Shown piece after piece: positions 7,365-14,972 of a stretch of DNA of 64,000 nt. The notes under the pieces were generated by a model. That model worked only from the letters and a program-made list of their open reading frames with translations. It was not told the DNA's origin and searched no databases. The position numbers were made by a program, and so were the translations under genes. Position 1 is the first letter of the stretch. Each line of letters begins with the position of its first letter. The stretch comes from Catenovulum agarivorans DS-2. GTDB lineage: Bacteria; Pseudomonadota; Gammaproteobacteria; Enterobacterales; Alteromonadaceae. The stretch spans positions 62,001-126,000 of the forward strand of contig NZ_ARZY01000001.1 of NCBI RefSeq assembly GCF_000568405.1, read 5' to 3'.

Positions 7365-8393
7365 CTAATTTGCCCGAATAATGCCGTCAATTGCAAATCG
7401 GCTACTGATGGCTTTTCTGGCAGAGGTGGCTTGGTTTCTGTCGTTAAAACCAACGGCATATACAATATTCAGATTATCTTTTTTGACAACCTCAGCTTGA
7501 TAACCAGCTGATTCCAATTTGCTTGCTAATTGTTTGGCATTGCTTGGGTTAGCAAATGCGCCTAGCTGCAATTTGAAATTATTTTGTGACGGCCGTTGTT
7601 GGACATTAGTTTCAATTTTTTTACTAAGGACTTTAGGTTCTTGTTCAGCTACACCTTGTGCGGCTCGTTCGGCCATTCTTTGTTCAACTAAGGTTGATGA
7701 AGTAGTCGGTGCAACAACAGGTTGCACCGGGTCTGATGCCTGCACAGAGTTTATGGTTATTTTATCTGCCTGCTGCGCTTGCCTATTGGTTGCAGGGGCG
7801 GTTTTGTTGCTCACCAATGGTTTTGGTTTGGAAATTTCACCGCGTACCACTTTATTGGATTTGTCGGCAAAGCTGAGCCGATAGGTTAACCCTAACTGTA
7901 AGTTAGATATGTCACCAAAATAGTTTAGTCCGTCAATACGGTTTAGCCCCATATTGAGGCTTAATACATCACTGACTGCCCAGTTCATTTGAACTGCATA
8001 GGTAAGCGCTGTATCTCCTGGCTCCAACCATGTTTGCTGACTATCTGATATCTGTTGATTTGCAATTGCCGCACCCAATCTAAACGCAACAGAGAGTTTC
8101 TGATTTAACGGAACTCGATATTGATATCCTACTAAATATGCGGGCAATGAATTTTTTTGTTCAACATCGTTGTCATCAATGAATTCGATATTATCAATAT
8201 TCAAATAGTCTAGATAAACGCCGCCCCAACTTTTGCTCTCGTAGCTTACGCCAACTAGGGCGCCAGCTGATGGTTTATCGGTTCGAGCTTGGATATACGC
8301 AGCGGTTAAGTTTATTTCATCTGCGCACACAGCTAAGGTTGGGATTGTAGTCAAACTTGCCATTAAAACGGCGGTTAGGCGATTCCGTTGCAT
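7365..8393 (-). CDS. Outer-membrane beta-barrel protein with C-terminal SPOR domain
   Basis: A 342-residue protein with a signal peptide (about 1-24). Residues 25-180 alternate hydrophobic and polar residues in strand-sized blocks (for example WGGVYLDYLNI, LQLGLTYRLSF), as in a small outer-membrane barrel. A low-complexity linker of about 90 residues follows. The last 75 residues form a SPOR domain (FKLQLGAFANPSNAKQLASKL...), which binds denuded septal glycan. A barrel joined to SPOR would tie the outer membrane to peptidoglycan. It starts two bases after the fatty-acid hydroxylase stop and is the last gene of the Fur-type operon. The barrel part matches no family I can name. Confidence 0.7.
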   Translation of the reverse strand: MQRNRLTAVLMASLTTIPTLAVCADEINLTAAYIQARTDKPSAGALVGVSYESKSWGGVYLDYLNIDNIEFIDDNDVEQKNSLPAYLVGYQYRVPLNQKLSVAFRLGAAIANQQISDSQQTWLEPGDTALTYAVQMNWAVSDVLSLNMGLNRIDGLNYFGDISNLQLGLTYRLSFADKSNKVVRGEISKPKPLVSNKTAPATNRQAQQADKITINSVQASDPVQPVVAPTTSSTLVEQRMAERAAQGVAEQEPKVLSKKIETNVQQRPSQNNFKLQLGAFANPSNAKQLASKLESAGYQAEVVKKDNLNIVYAVGFNDRNQATSARKAISSRFAIDGIIRAN

Positions 8394-8395
8394 AG

Positions 8396-9400
8396 TTAGG
8401 TGTTATTTTGTTTAGAATTTTCTAAGTGTATGCTTTTTTTATTATTAGTCAAAGTTGCTGTAAATTTGGCCAGGTTAAACATAAATGGTGCTAAGTAGAG
8501 GTTGAGTAAATTATGTGGTTTAGCTTGTTTGCTCTGTATGCCAAAAGTCAGTTTGAATGGCCGTTTTTTACTGGTAACGATCAAGCTTGCAAAAAGTTTA
8601 TCCCAAATAGCCAGTGCGGTGCCAAAGTTACAGTCGTAATATTGTTTTTGTTTAGCATGATGGAGTTGATGTTGTGCAGGGCTGATTAATATATGCTCAA
8701 GTTTGCCCCAAGACCACCATACGTGGGAATGCCTGAGGTTTGCCCCAAAAATATTAAAAACAAATACAAATACATTGGCGCCAAGAATATCTAGCATGGT
8801 TAAAAAAGGCCCGTAAAGACACATACAAATGCCGAGTGCAAGAGCTTGTGTTAACGTCATTCGGATTGCATATAATAAATTTTCAATTGGATGACTACGG
8901 TAAATCGTCAGTGGGGTTAAAACTTCAGCGCTATGGTGCACTTGATGAAAACGCCACAACAGTGGAATTTTGTGCATGAGCCAATGCAACAAGAAACGCG
9001 AAAAGTCATCTAACAAAAATAGCACCAGAGTAAATACCCATAATGCAGATTGACTGCCCACAACGGGGCGAGACGACAACGCAAAAGTTTGGTTGATAAA
9101 TAAATAAATTTCTATCGCCAGTGGTGCTGCGGCAAATAAAAACGGTGATATTAACAGTACCTTTATAAACTTATTGATAAACATGAGTTGGTAGTCAGCC
9201 AGCGCACTTGGATGCAACCAAATTGTTTTGTTAAACAAATATTGGTAGAGGCCTTTTTTTTGCCTTGTGTTGTGGTTAAGGGCATAAACACAGATGGCAA
9301 TGGCGCAGGAGCTGGCTAAATATACAACAAATACACGTTTATTGGCGTCAGTAATATTTGACGCCAATTCAAGTAAATTTGTTTGCAACCAATCTAACAT
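8396..9400 (-). CDS. Sterol desaturase / fatty acid hydroxylase family membrane protein
   Basis: This 334-residue integral membrane protein has about five hydrophobic segments. It carries the histidine clusters of the di-iron fatty-acid hydroxylase superfamily: HWLMH near residue 137, HQVHH near 150 and HQLHH near 242. Such enzymes use O2 and two iron atoms to hydroxylate or desaturate lipids, fatty chains or sterol-like substrates. It lies 13 bases after the TonB receptor gene and 2 bases before the barrel-SPOR gene, so it belongs to the same operon. Its role beside an iron-uptake set is not obvious; it may modify a lipid or a ligand. The substrate is unknown. Confidence 0.85.
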   Translation of the reverse strand: MLDWLQTNLLELASNITDANKRVFVVYLASSCAIAICVYALNHNTRQKKGLYQYLFNKTIWLHPSALADYQLMFINKFIKVLLISPFLFAAAPLAIEIYLFINQTFALSSRPVVGSQSALWVFTLVLFLLDDFSRFLLHWLMHKIPLLWRFHQVHHSAEVLTPLTIYRSHPIENLLYAIRMTLTQALALGICMCLYGPFLTMLDILGANVFVFVFNIFGANLRHSHVWWSWGKLEHILISPAQHQLHHAKQKQYYDCNFGTALAIWDKLFASLIVTSKKRPFKLTFGIQSKQAKPHNLLNLYLAPFMFNLAKFTATLTNNKKSIHLENSKQNNT

Positions 9401-9413
9401 GTTAAACCTATAT

Positions 9414-11618
9414 TTATAGGCTTATTTTGTAACCCACTACAAACATGCGTGGTTTACCTGGGCGCGCGCCATTGGGGCGGCTACTAATCACATTGACTTC
9501 GTCTGTCAAGTTATCCACTTTTAGGTAGACTGATTGATCAGACGAAATAAAATAGCTTGCCGACAAATCAAATATGGTTTGAGCATCAATTAAATGATCA
9601 GACAAATTGACCCCGCTTCCTGCGGCTTCTTGCATTTCACCGGTATATTTGGCCTGAAGGTTAACCGCCCAGTCGTTAGCAGATAAACCAGTTGTTAAGG
9701 TTAAGCTGTGATCTGGCTGATAAGGCATGCTATCACCTTTGCTTACTTCACCCCACTGTGGGTAATCAGAGACAAAACTTTGTTGGAACTCAGATTGAAT
9801 GTAACTATAGGTTAGACTCCACGGCATATCTAAACTAGGGGTTAAATTGACCCTAGATGCTATATGCGCTTCAATGCCTAATACATTAACATCACCACCG
9901 TTAAAGTCAGCGTCTAACTGGCAGTTAGATGACTGTGAAAACGAACAGCTTTCTTTTAGATTACTATAGTCGTTGAAGAAGCCAACAATTTCACCATTGA
10001 TTTGGTTGTTGTTGAATCTAAACCCAACTTCGTAATTGATGCTTTTTTCAGCTTCAACATTTTCATCATTTTGCTGTGGGCTGCTCGGTACATATCCTTG
10101 ATGAACACCCGCAAATACACCATAGTCTTCATCCAACTTATAAAAAGCGCTGATACTCGGTAACCAAATGCGACTGTCTTTTTTTAGATAATCGAGCTCA
10201 TTTTTGCCATTGGTGTATTTGGAATCGATAAATTCACCCCGTACACCTGCTGTTAACGTGAGCGCATCTATGCTAATTGTGTCTTGAATATAGACAGAAA
10301 CAGCATCAGATTTTTCTTGGTTTACTGTGGTAAAGGTTTTATCGTTTAGGTTGCTTACTTGACCACCAACTGCCATCGAATAAGTTTCTTCGAAATGGTC
10401 GCGGTTGATGTAGTCTTGGTGTAAACGAATACCTGCATCTAGCTTATGCTCAAGACCAATAAAGCTAAAACTAAAGCCTAGGTCTGATTGAATACCTTGC
10501 GAGCGATAACTTCTGTCATTGGTGCCTAAGACAAATTGTCCGTCACCAGAGCCCGCTAATATTTGGTAATAGCTTTGATTCTCTTCAGATATTGGGTTAA
10601 TAAGTACATCTAACAAAGACGGCGTGTTGGTGCCAAAACCAGAAACTTTTGCCCAATCACGACTAAAGTTATGTTGATAGATACGAGTGGTGATATCAAA
10701 AGCATCTTGTTCGTAATAGTGGGTCAACTGAATGGTATCGTGATCCCAATTCATTTGGTCGTTTTGCGATGCTGCGTAACGTCGAAATGGGTTTACCGCT
10801 AAATCTTGTTGTGTCAGGCCTAAGTATGTTTCATTCGATTTTTCAGTGGCATACGCGAGTTTTAGCTCAACAAAATTCTTCATTTTGCCTTGGCTAAAGT
10901 CGTAATTAAATTTAATCATAACATCTGATTTTTCAAAGCCTGTTGTTTGCTCGGAAAAGTCTATGTTTTTAAAACCATCTGCGCGGGTGTACAAACCTTC
11001 AATTAAATAACCAAAATGATTATTGGTATTGCCGTGATACGCGTGTATTTTGCCGTATTGGTCAGAGCCATAGGCAATATCTAACGCAGTTGACTGCACA
11101 TCAGGCACTTCGCGCGTGACTAAATTAAGTGCACCAGCAACTGTATTTGGGCCATATTTTATTGCTGCAGGGCCTTTAAACACCTCAACAGCTGTCATAC
11201 GGCTGACCATTGGAAAATAGTAAGCTGAAGGTGCAGAGTAGGGCGCAGGGGAGATGAGCACACCATCTTCCATTAACGATATCTTTTTACTGCGCTCAGG
11301 TGTTGCGCCACGAAAACCTATATTGGGGCGTAAACCATAACCATCTTCTTCACGAATATTGACCCCAGGTACAGTTGCTAAAATTTTATTGATATCGTCA
11401 AATTCAAATTTTTCTAACTCAGCTTCAGACACTAGGCTAGTCGCACCACCTTGGGTGCGCAGTTTATCGTGCGCGCCCAAAATTTGAATGCGCTCGTGAA
11501 AGCGACTGTCGTTGCTGTTTTGTTGTGTTTGCTCAGCGGATTCTGCCGCATATACTGGCACGTTCAACCCAACTAAACTGGTTGTTACGGCCAAAGTAAC
11601 TTTTGAAATTTTGCTCAT
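9414..11618 (-). CDS. TonB-dependent outer-membrane receptor (FecA-like)
   Basis: A 734-residue receptor that imports a ligand using TonB energy. It has a signal peptide (about 1-25, ending VYAAE), a plug domain at about 45-165 (VPGVNIREEDGYGLRPNIGFRG, shortened here to VPGVNIREEDG; VFKGPAAIKYG) and a barrel ending in the terminal strand with a final aromatic/hydrophobic pattern (VVGYKISL). Plug and barrel features resemble FecA-type ferric-citrate receptors. ATG at 11618 is preferred to the upstream TTG. It follows the imelysin gene by 33 bases and lies in a set headed by a Fur-like box, so an iron complex is the likely ligand. No FecI/FecR pair and no N-terminal signalling domain are visible. 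Confidence 0.92.
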   Translation of the reverse strand: MSKISKVTLAVTTSLVGLNVPVYAAESAEQTQQNSNDSRFHERIQILGAHDKLRTQGGATSLVSEAELEKFEFDDINKILATVPGVNIREEDGYGLRPNIGFRGATPERSKKISLMEDGVLISPAPYSAPSAYYFPMVSRMTAVEVFKGPAAIKYGPNTVAGALNLVTREVPDVQSTALDIAYGSDQYGKIHAYHGNTNNHFGYLIEGLYTRADGFKNIDFSEQTTGFEKSDVMIKFNYDFSQGKMKNFVELKLAYATEKSNETYLGLTQQDLAVNPFRRYAASQNDQMNWDHDTIQLTHYYEQDAFDITTRIYQHNFSRDWAKVSGFGTNTPSLLDVLINPISEENQSYYQILAGSGDGQFVLGTNDRSYRSQGIQSDLGFSFSFIGLEHKLDAGIRLHQDYINRDHFEETYSMAVGGQVSNLNDKTFTTVNQEKSDAVSVYIQDTISIDALTLTAGVRGEFIDSKYTNGKNELDYLKKDSRIWLPSISAFYKLDEDYGVFAGVHQGYVPSSPQQNDENVEAEKSINYEVGFRFNNNQINGEIVGFFNDYSNLKESCSFSQSSNCQLDADFNGGDVNVLGIEAHIASRVNLTPSLDMPWSLTYSYIQSEFQQSFVSDYPQWGEVSKGDSMPYQPDHSLTLTTGLSANDWAVNLQAKYTGEMQEAAGSGVNLSDHLIDAQTIFDLSASYFISSDQSVYLKVDNLTDEVNVISSRPNGARPGKPRMFVVGYKISL

Positions 11619-11651
11619 TGTTATCTTATCCAAAACCTTAATAAACCATAG

Positions 11652-12875
11652 TTAATCGTTGTCGCCAGCTGAAGTGTCAGGTAAGTCGACTGCTAGGCTA
11701 GTGATAAAGTGGGTTTTAAGCTGATCTGTTGCCACTTTGATTTGTGAGTGCAAAGTTGCATAATGGGCGTAGTCTTGATTTTGGCTATTAATTGCAGTTG
11801 CAAAATCGCTGTCAATTGTTGCTAAGGTTGCTTGTGCATCTGTGACAGCCTTAATTATCACGTTAGCGGTTTCTTCATCACCAACTGCTTTTAAGAAGTC
11901 ATCAAAACCAAGTGCATCTTCATCATCGCCGGCTAACGAGTCTGTTGCGCCAGTAAATAATTGCTGGAAGGTCGCTAGGTTTTGTTCGATTGCTTGGTTA
12001 CTTAATTTTGCGTATTTGGCTTCTACTTGTTCGGCTCTATCCGTTGATGGGCATGTGCTTGGACCCACTGAAAGCGGGCAGCCTAATTTAAAATCTTTAA
12101 GTTGGTAATCTAAGTAAAAAAGTGCTTGACCCAGAGTGTTTATCGCGGTTTTAGCGTCACCTTGTTTTATCTCATTTAGATAGGCTGATTCGCCTTGTTG
12201 CCAACTATTTTGCCAAGCGGTGACATTGTCATTCAGCTCCATTTGCACCGCTTGCAAATAGTTACACTGGCGTTCCAGCTTAGTCTGTTCGGGTAGGTCG
12301 TTCCAACCAACTAGTGAGCCTGATTCTACGCGGCAACTATGTTCAGTCCCTGATTTAAATAATAAATATTCCTGAGCGAATAATCCCTTTCGTTCCTTTA
12401 GTCTTTGACTTAACTGGTAAGGCTGGCCATTTACTGTACCTGTGTGATAAAAGGCCACTTCTTGATCGACGCCACATGCTGCCGTGCTAGGCCAAGCATA
12501 AATTTTATCTCGTAAGGCAAAAAACTCTTTTGCAAGTGGTTCTAACTGGACCGCTTCAATATTTTGCCAAGCCAAAAATGTATTAGAGAAAGCTTGTTGC
12601 GCAACTTGTTTAGCTTGGTCAATTTGACTGTTTTGAGTCACTGCTGTGCAGTAATTGTTGATGGCGGTGGTTTGCTGTTTAAATGCTATAGTAAAAGCCT
12701 GATGCTTTGGCAAAACAACATTGTCGACTAAGTGATTAATCAACTCGGATTCAGTGAATTTAGCACTTAGGCCATACTCAGGGCCTGCTTCGCTGGTAGT
12801 TTGTTCTCCACAGCTAACCATTGATAAACTGATAGCAGCAATGGCGATGGCGCTTAAAGTATTTCGCAATTTCAT
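11652..12875 (-). CDS. Imelysin (M75/IrpA-like) lipoprotein
   Basis: A 407-residue lipoprotein with lipobox SMVSC (about residues 18-22). The rest is helical and fits the imelysin family of periplasmic iron-regulated proteins: FLAWQNIEAVQLEPL near 92 and WPSTAACGVD near 127. The family motif GxHxxE appears as GLFAQE near residue 168, so the His is replaced by Phe while the Glu is kept. Imelysins bind or deliver iron but their chemistry is unsettled. It lies between a DUF4856 lipoprotein gene and a TonB receptor gene, an association known from other bacteria. Start ATG 12875. A terminator separates it partly from the upstream gene. Confidence 0.85.
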   Translation of the reverse strand: MKLRNTLSAIAIAAISLSMVSCGEQTTSEAGPEYGLSAKFTESELINHLVDNVVLPKHQAFTIAFKQQTTAINNYCTAVTQNSQIDQAKQVAQQAFSNTFLAWQNIEAVQLEPLAKEFFALRDKIYAWPSTAACGVDQEVAFYHTGTVNGQPYQLSQRLKERKGLFAQEYLLFKSGTEHSCRVESGSLVGWNDLPEQTKLERQCNYLQAVQMELNDNVTAWQNSWQQGESAYLNEIKQGDAKTAINTLGQALFYLDYQLKDFKLGCPLSVGPSTCPSTDRAEQVEAKYAKLSNQAIEQNLATFQQLFTGATDSLAGDDEDALGFDDFLKAVGDEETANVIIKAVTDAQATLATIDSDFATAINSQNQDYAHYATLHSQIKVATDQLKTHFITSLAVDLPDTSAGDND

Positions 12876-12917
12876 GCAGCTTTTCTCTCATTAAAATAGT
12901 TATGATTTATATACGAC

Positions 12918-12950
12918 AAAAAGGTTAGGTGTAAAACACCTAACCTTTTT
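12918..12950 (-). terminator. Terminator between DUF4856 and imelysin genes
   Basis: GGTTAGGTGT (12923-12932) pairs perfectly with ACACCTAACC (12936-12945) over a three-base loop, with five A/T on each flank. On the minus strand it lies after the DUF4856 gene and before the imelysin gene, so it may reduce expression of the downstream genes. Confidence 0.85.
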
Positions 12951-13003
12951 ATTATTGTTAACGCAACACAGCATGTATGTTTGTTGCTAACTAGCTTAGT
13001 TTC

Positions 13004-14710
13004 TTACCATTGAGCAGCTACTGTTGCGTCAAACGCATATGCAGTTTGTAGCTTAGTACGAGCTGTTTCTAAACCAGTGATATAGTTAGCTTTACCAGCG
13101 AGGCTAACATCTGGTTTGTCACCAACTAAGTCATTTACGATAGTAAAATCAGCATCAGATAGAGGACTTGCAGGATTAAATTGTAAGCCTAATAAGAAGC
13201 CTTTTAATTCCGACCAATGTTTAGCCAAATCTGCTGTTGGAGTTTCGTCTGAAATACCATTTAAATCAGTAACCGTATCATTAATATAATGAATAACAGT
13301 TGCAGCGATTGACTTTTCCCAAGCTAAAACGGCTTGATCGCGGTGATCTTTTAACTCATCCATTTGTGCTTCAGTGAGCGCAGAGCCGGCATTGGCGTTA
13401 ATCAATGCTCGACCTTTCAAGAAACCTTCCATTGCATCTTTGGTTAAGTCAGTTGTTGCTAAGCTACCTAAATCTCGTTTAGCTGCATTGGTTGAGTTCC
13501 CAAAGTTAAACTCGCTGTTTAGGTCGATTTTACCATCGCCATTAGTGTCATAATAGCCGCTGCTCCAGCCATCGCGTCCACCTTTAGCTGCAATTTCTTC
13601 GTCAGTGTATGCTAAGTAGTCACGTGCCGCACCAAAGTAACCAAAACCTTCATCCCATTGGTGTTCTAGGTTTGTATAGGTTTTATTTTCAACAATTGCT
13701 GTGTTGTCGGCTTTCAAGCCTTTACCATCAACATCGTCACCTAAATAATCGTCAGCACCTTGTTGGAATGCCACTGCACCTAATAAAAACTTTTGGATTA
13801 ATTGTTTTAAATCTTGGCCATCTGCGGTTACATAAACACTACTTACTGTACCAGCTGCAAATGCTTCGGCATTTTCCGCAAGCTTGTCTAACAAACGCAA
13901 TAACAAACCTTCAGGGGTATTTTCAAAAGAGCCGCCCATAAATGCTGCAGAGAATCCTTCAAATTTGTCACCAGCTTTCCAATCTTTGTGGTCGGTTACT
14001 GAATCGTTGCCTGCAATTTTAGCTTGCAAGTTCTTACCAGTAGAAATAGCGTTGATATTTGCTTGTTCGCTGTTATCAACCAAAGTGATATCTTTTGCAA
14101 GAATTGCTGCAACATCTACACCAGCAGGTGCTTTAGCTGGATCATAAAAATAAGCATGTAACTTGGCTAAAATCTCAGCTTTTGTGGCAATATCACCATT
14201 GTTGATTTCTGTTGCTAGTGTAGAAGAAATGTAGTTGTTTAATTCTGCAATTATCGCATGACGCGCAACTTGGCCACTATAACTTACAGTGCTTTGGCCG
14301 TTACCATCGTAGAAGCCGTAATAATCTAGCTCGTCGGTTACTTTAATTACAAGCGTTTCTTCTTTTTCTGACTCACCGTCAGAAACAATTACTGGCAAGG
14401 TGATTTCAGGCGTTGCAACGCCTTTTGGCTCAAAGTCTAGGCTTTGGTCTGCCGCCAATTTTAATGTAACACCATCAATCTCAAAACGTGCATCAGCGCC
14501 GCTGGCTAGTGCGAAAGTGACTGAGTCGCCTTGATCGTCGGTAGCTGAAAGAGTGCCGATAGTTGCACCCGCTTGGTTTTCAGCAACTGTATTGCTAGAT
14601 AAAGTTATGCTGTATGGTGCTGTATTGGTTTCATTATCGTCTGAACCGCCACATGCCGTAAGCGATAATGCCAAAGCTGAGAATACGACCGAGTGTTTGA
14701 AGTTAAACAT
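13004..14710 (-). CDS. DUF4856 lipoprotein with cadherin-like N-terminal domain
   Basis: A 568-residue protein with lipobox SLTAC followed by an acidic, Asn-rich tether. Residues about 30-125 form an immunoglobulin-like cadherin-type repeat (SSNTVAENQAGATIGTLSATD, shortened here to VAENQAGATIG; DFEPKGVATPEITLPV). From about 130 (STVSYSGQVARHAII) to the end it resembles DUF4856, a family often encoded beside imelysins and TonB receptors; HQWDEGFGYFGAARDYL near residue 350 is a family landmark. DNDGK-like acidic loops (YDTNGDGKIDLNSE) suggest Ca2+ binding. It is the first gene after a promoter overlapped by a Fur-like box. A surface or periplasmic role in capturing metal is likely but unproven. 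Confidence 0.8.
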   Translation of the reverse strand: MFNFKHSVVFSALALSLTACGGSDDNETNTAPYSITLSSNTVAENQAGATIGTLSATDDQGDSVTFALASGADARFEIDGVTLKLAADQSLDFEPKGVATPEITLPVIVSDGESEKEETLVIKVTDELDYYGFYDGNGQSTVSYSGQVARHAIIAELNNYISSTLATEINNGDIATKAEILAKLHAYFYDPAKAPAGVDVAAILAKDITLVDNSEQANINAISTGKNLQAKIAGNDSVTDHKDWKAGDKFEGFSAAFMGGSFENTPEGLLLRLLDKLAENAEAFAAGTVSSVYVTADGQDLKQLIQKFLLGAVAFQQGADDYLGDDVDGKGLKADNTAIVENKTYTNLEHQWDEGFGYFGAARDYLAYTDEEIAAKGGRDGWSSGYYDTNGDGKIDLNSEFNFGNSTNAAKRDLGSLATTDLTKDAMEGFLKGRALINANAGSALTEAQMDELKDHRDQAVLAWEKSIAATVIHYINDTVTDLNGISDETPTADLAKHWSELKGFLLGLQFNPASPLSDADFTIVNDLVGDKPDVSLAGKANYITGLETARTKLQTAYAFDATVAAQW

Positions 14711-14748
14711 ATAAAGAATGTTCCTTTAAATCTTATTGGCTATGAAAA

Positions 14749-14763
14749 TGATAGTAATTTTTA
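14749..14763 (-). promoter_or_regulatory. Second, weaker Fur-like box
   Basis: TGATAGTAATTTTTA fits 10 of the 14 defined positions of the Fur 7-1-7 pattern TGATAATNATTATCA. It lies just downstream of the -10 of the DUF4856 promoter, where Fur binding would reinforce repression. The AT-rich context makes a chance match possible. Confidence 0.35.
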
Positions 14764-14773
14764 TTTATGTTGG

Positions 14774-14801
14774 ATTATACAGAAAAGTAGATGCGAATCA
14801 A
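14774..14801 (-). promoter_or_regulatory. Sigma-70 promoter of the DUF4856-imelysin-TonB receptor operon
   Basis: On the minus strand TTGATT (14796-14801) and a perfect TATAAT (14774-14779) are 16 bases apart. The -35 is embedded in the Fur-like box at 14792-14806. The ATG lies about 60 bases downstream. Confidence 0.7.
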
Positions 14802-14806
14802 TATCA
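14792..14806 (-). promoter_or_regulatory. Fur-like box over the -35 element
   Basis: On the minus strand TGATATTGATTCGCA matches 11 of the 14 defined positions of the Fur 7-1-7 pattern. It covers the -35 of the promoter for an imelysin/TonB receptor operon, so iron repression is the natural reading. Confidence 0.65.
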
Positions 14807-14930
14807 TTTAATTAATGAAATAAATTTTATTTAACTTTAATACAGCGGTCATAAATAGCCTCTAGAAAGCAAGTTTTTATCCAGAATTCAGGTTAAATAG
14901 AGCACAGAGGATAAGTTGCTGCGGTAGATT

Positions 14931-14957
14931 AGGACAGGTACATCGCTTGCCTGTCCT
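14931..14957 (-). terminator. Hairpin after feoB, weak terminator
   Basis: AGGACAGG (14931-14938) and CCTGTCCT (14950-14957) form an 8-bp stem 16 bases after the feoB stop. There is no proper T run, so termination would be weak or Rho-assisted. Confidence 0.4.
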
Positions 14958-14972
14958 ATAGTATGGAGGGGG

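Noticed and set aside
13609-14147. Two plus-strand frames inside the DUF4856 gene
   Set aside because: Antisense to a conserved lipoprotein, no family features.
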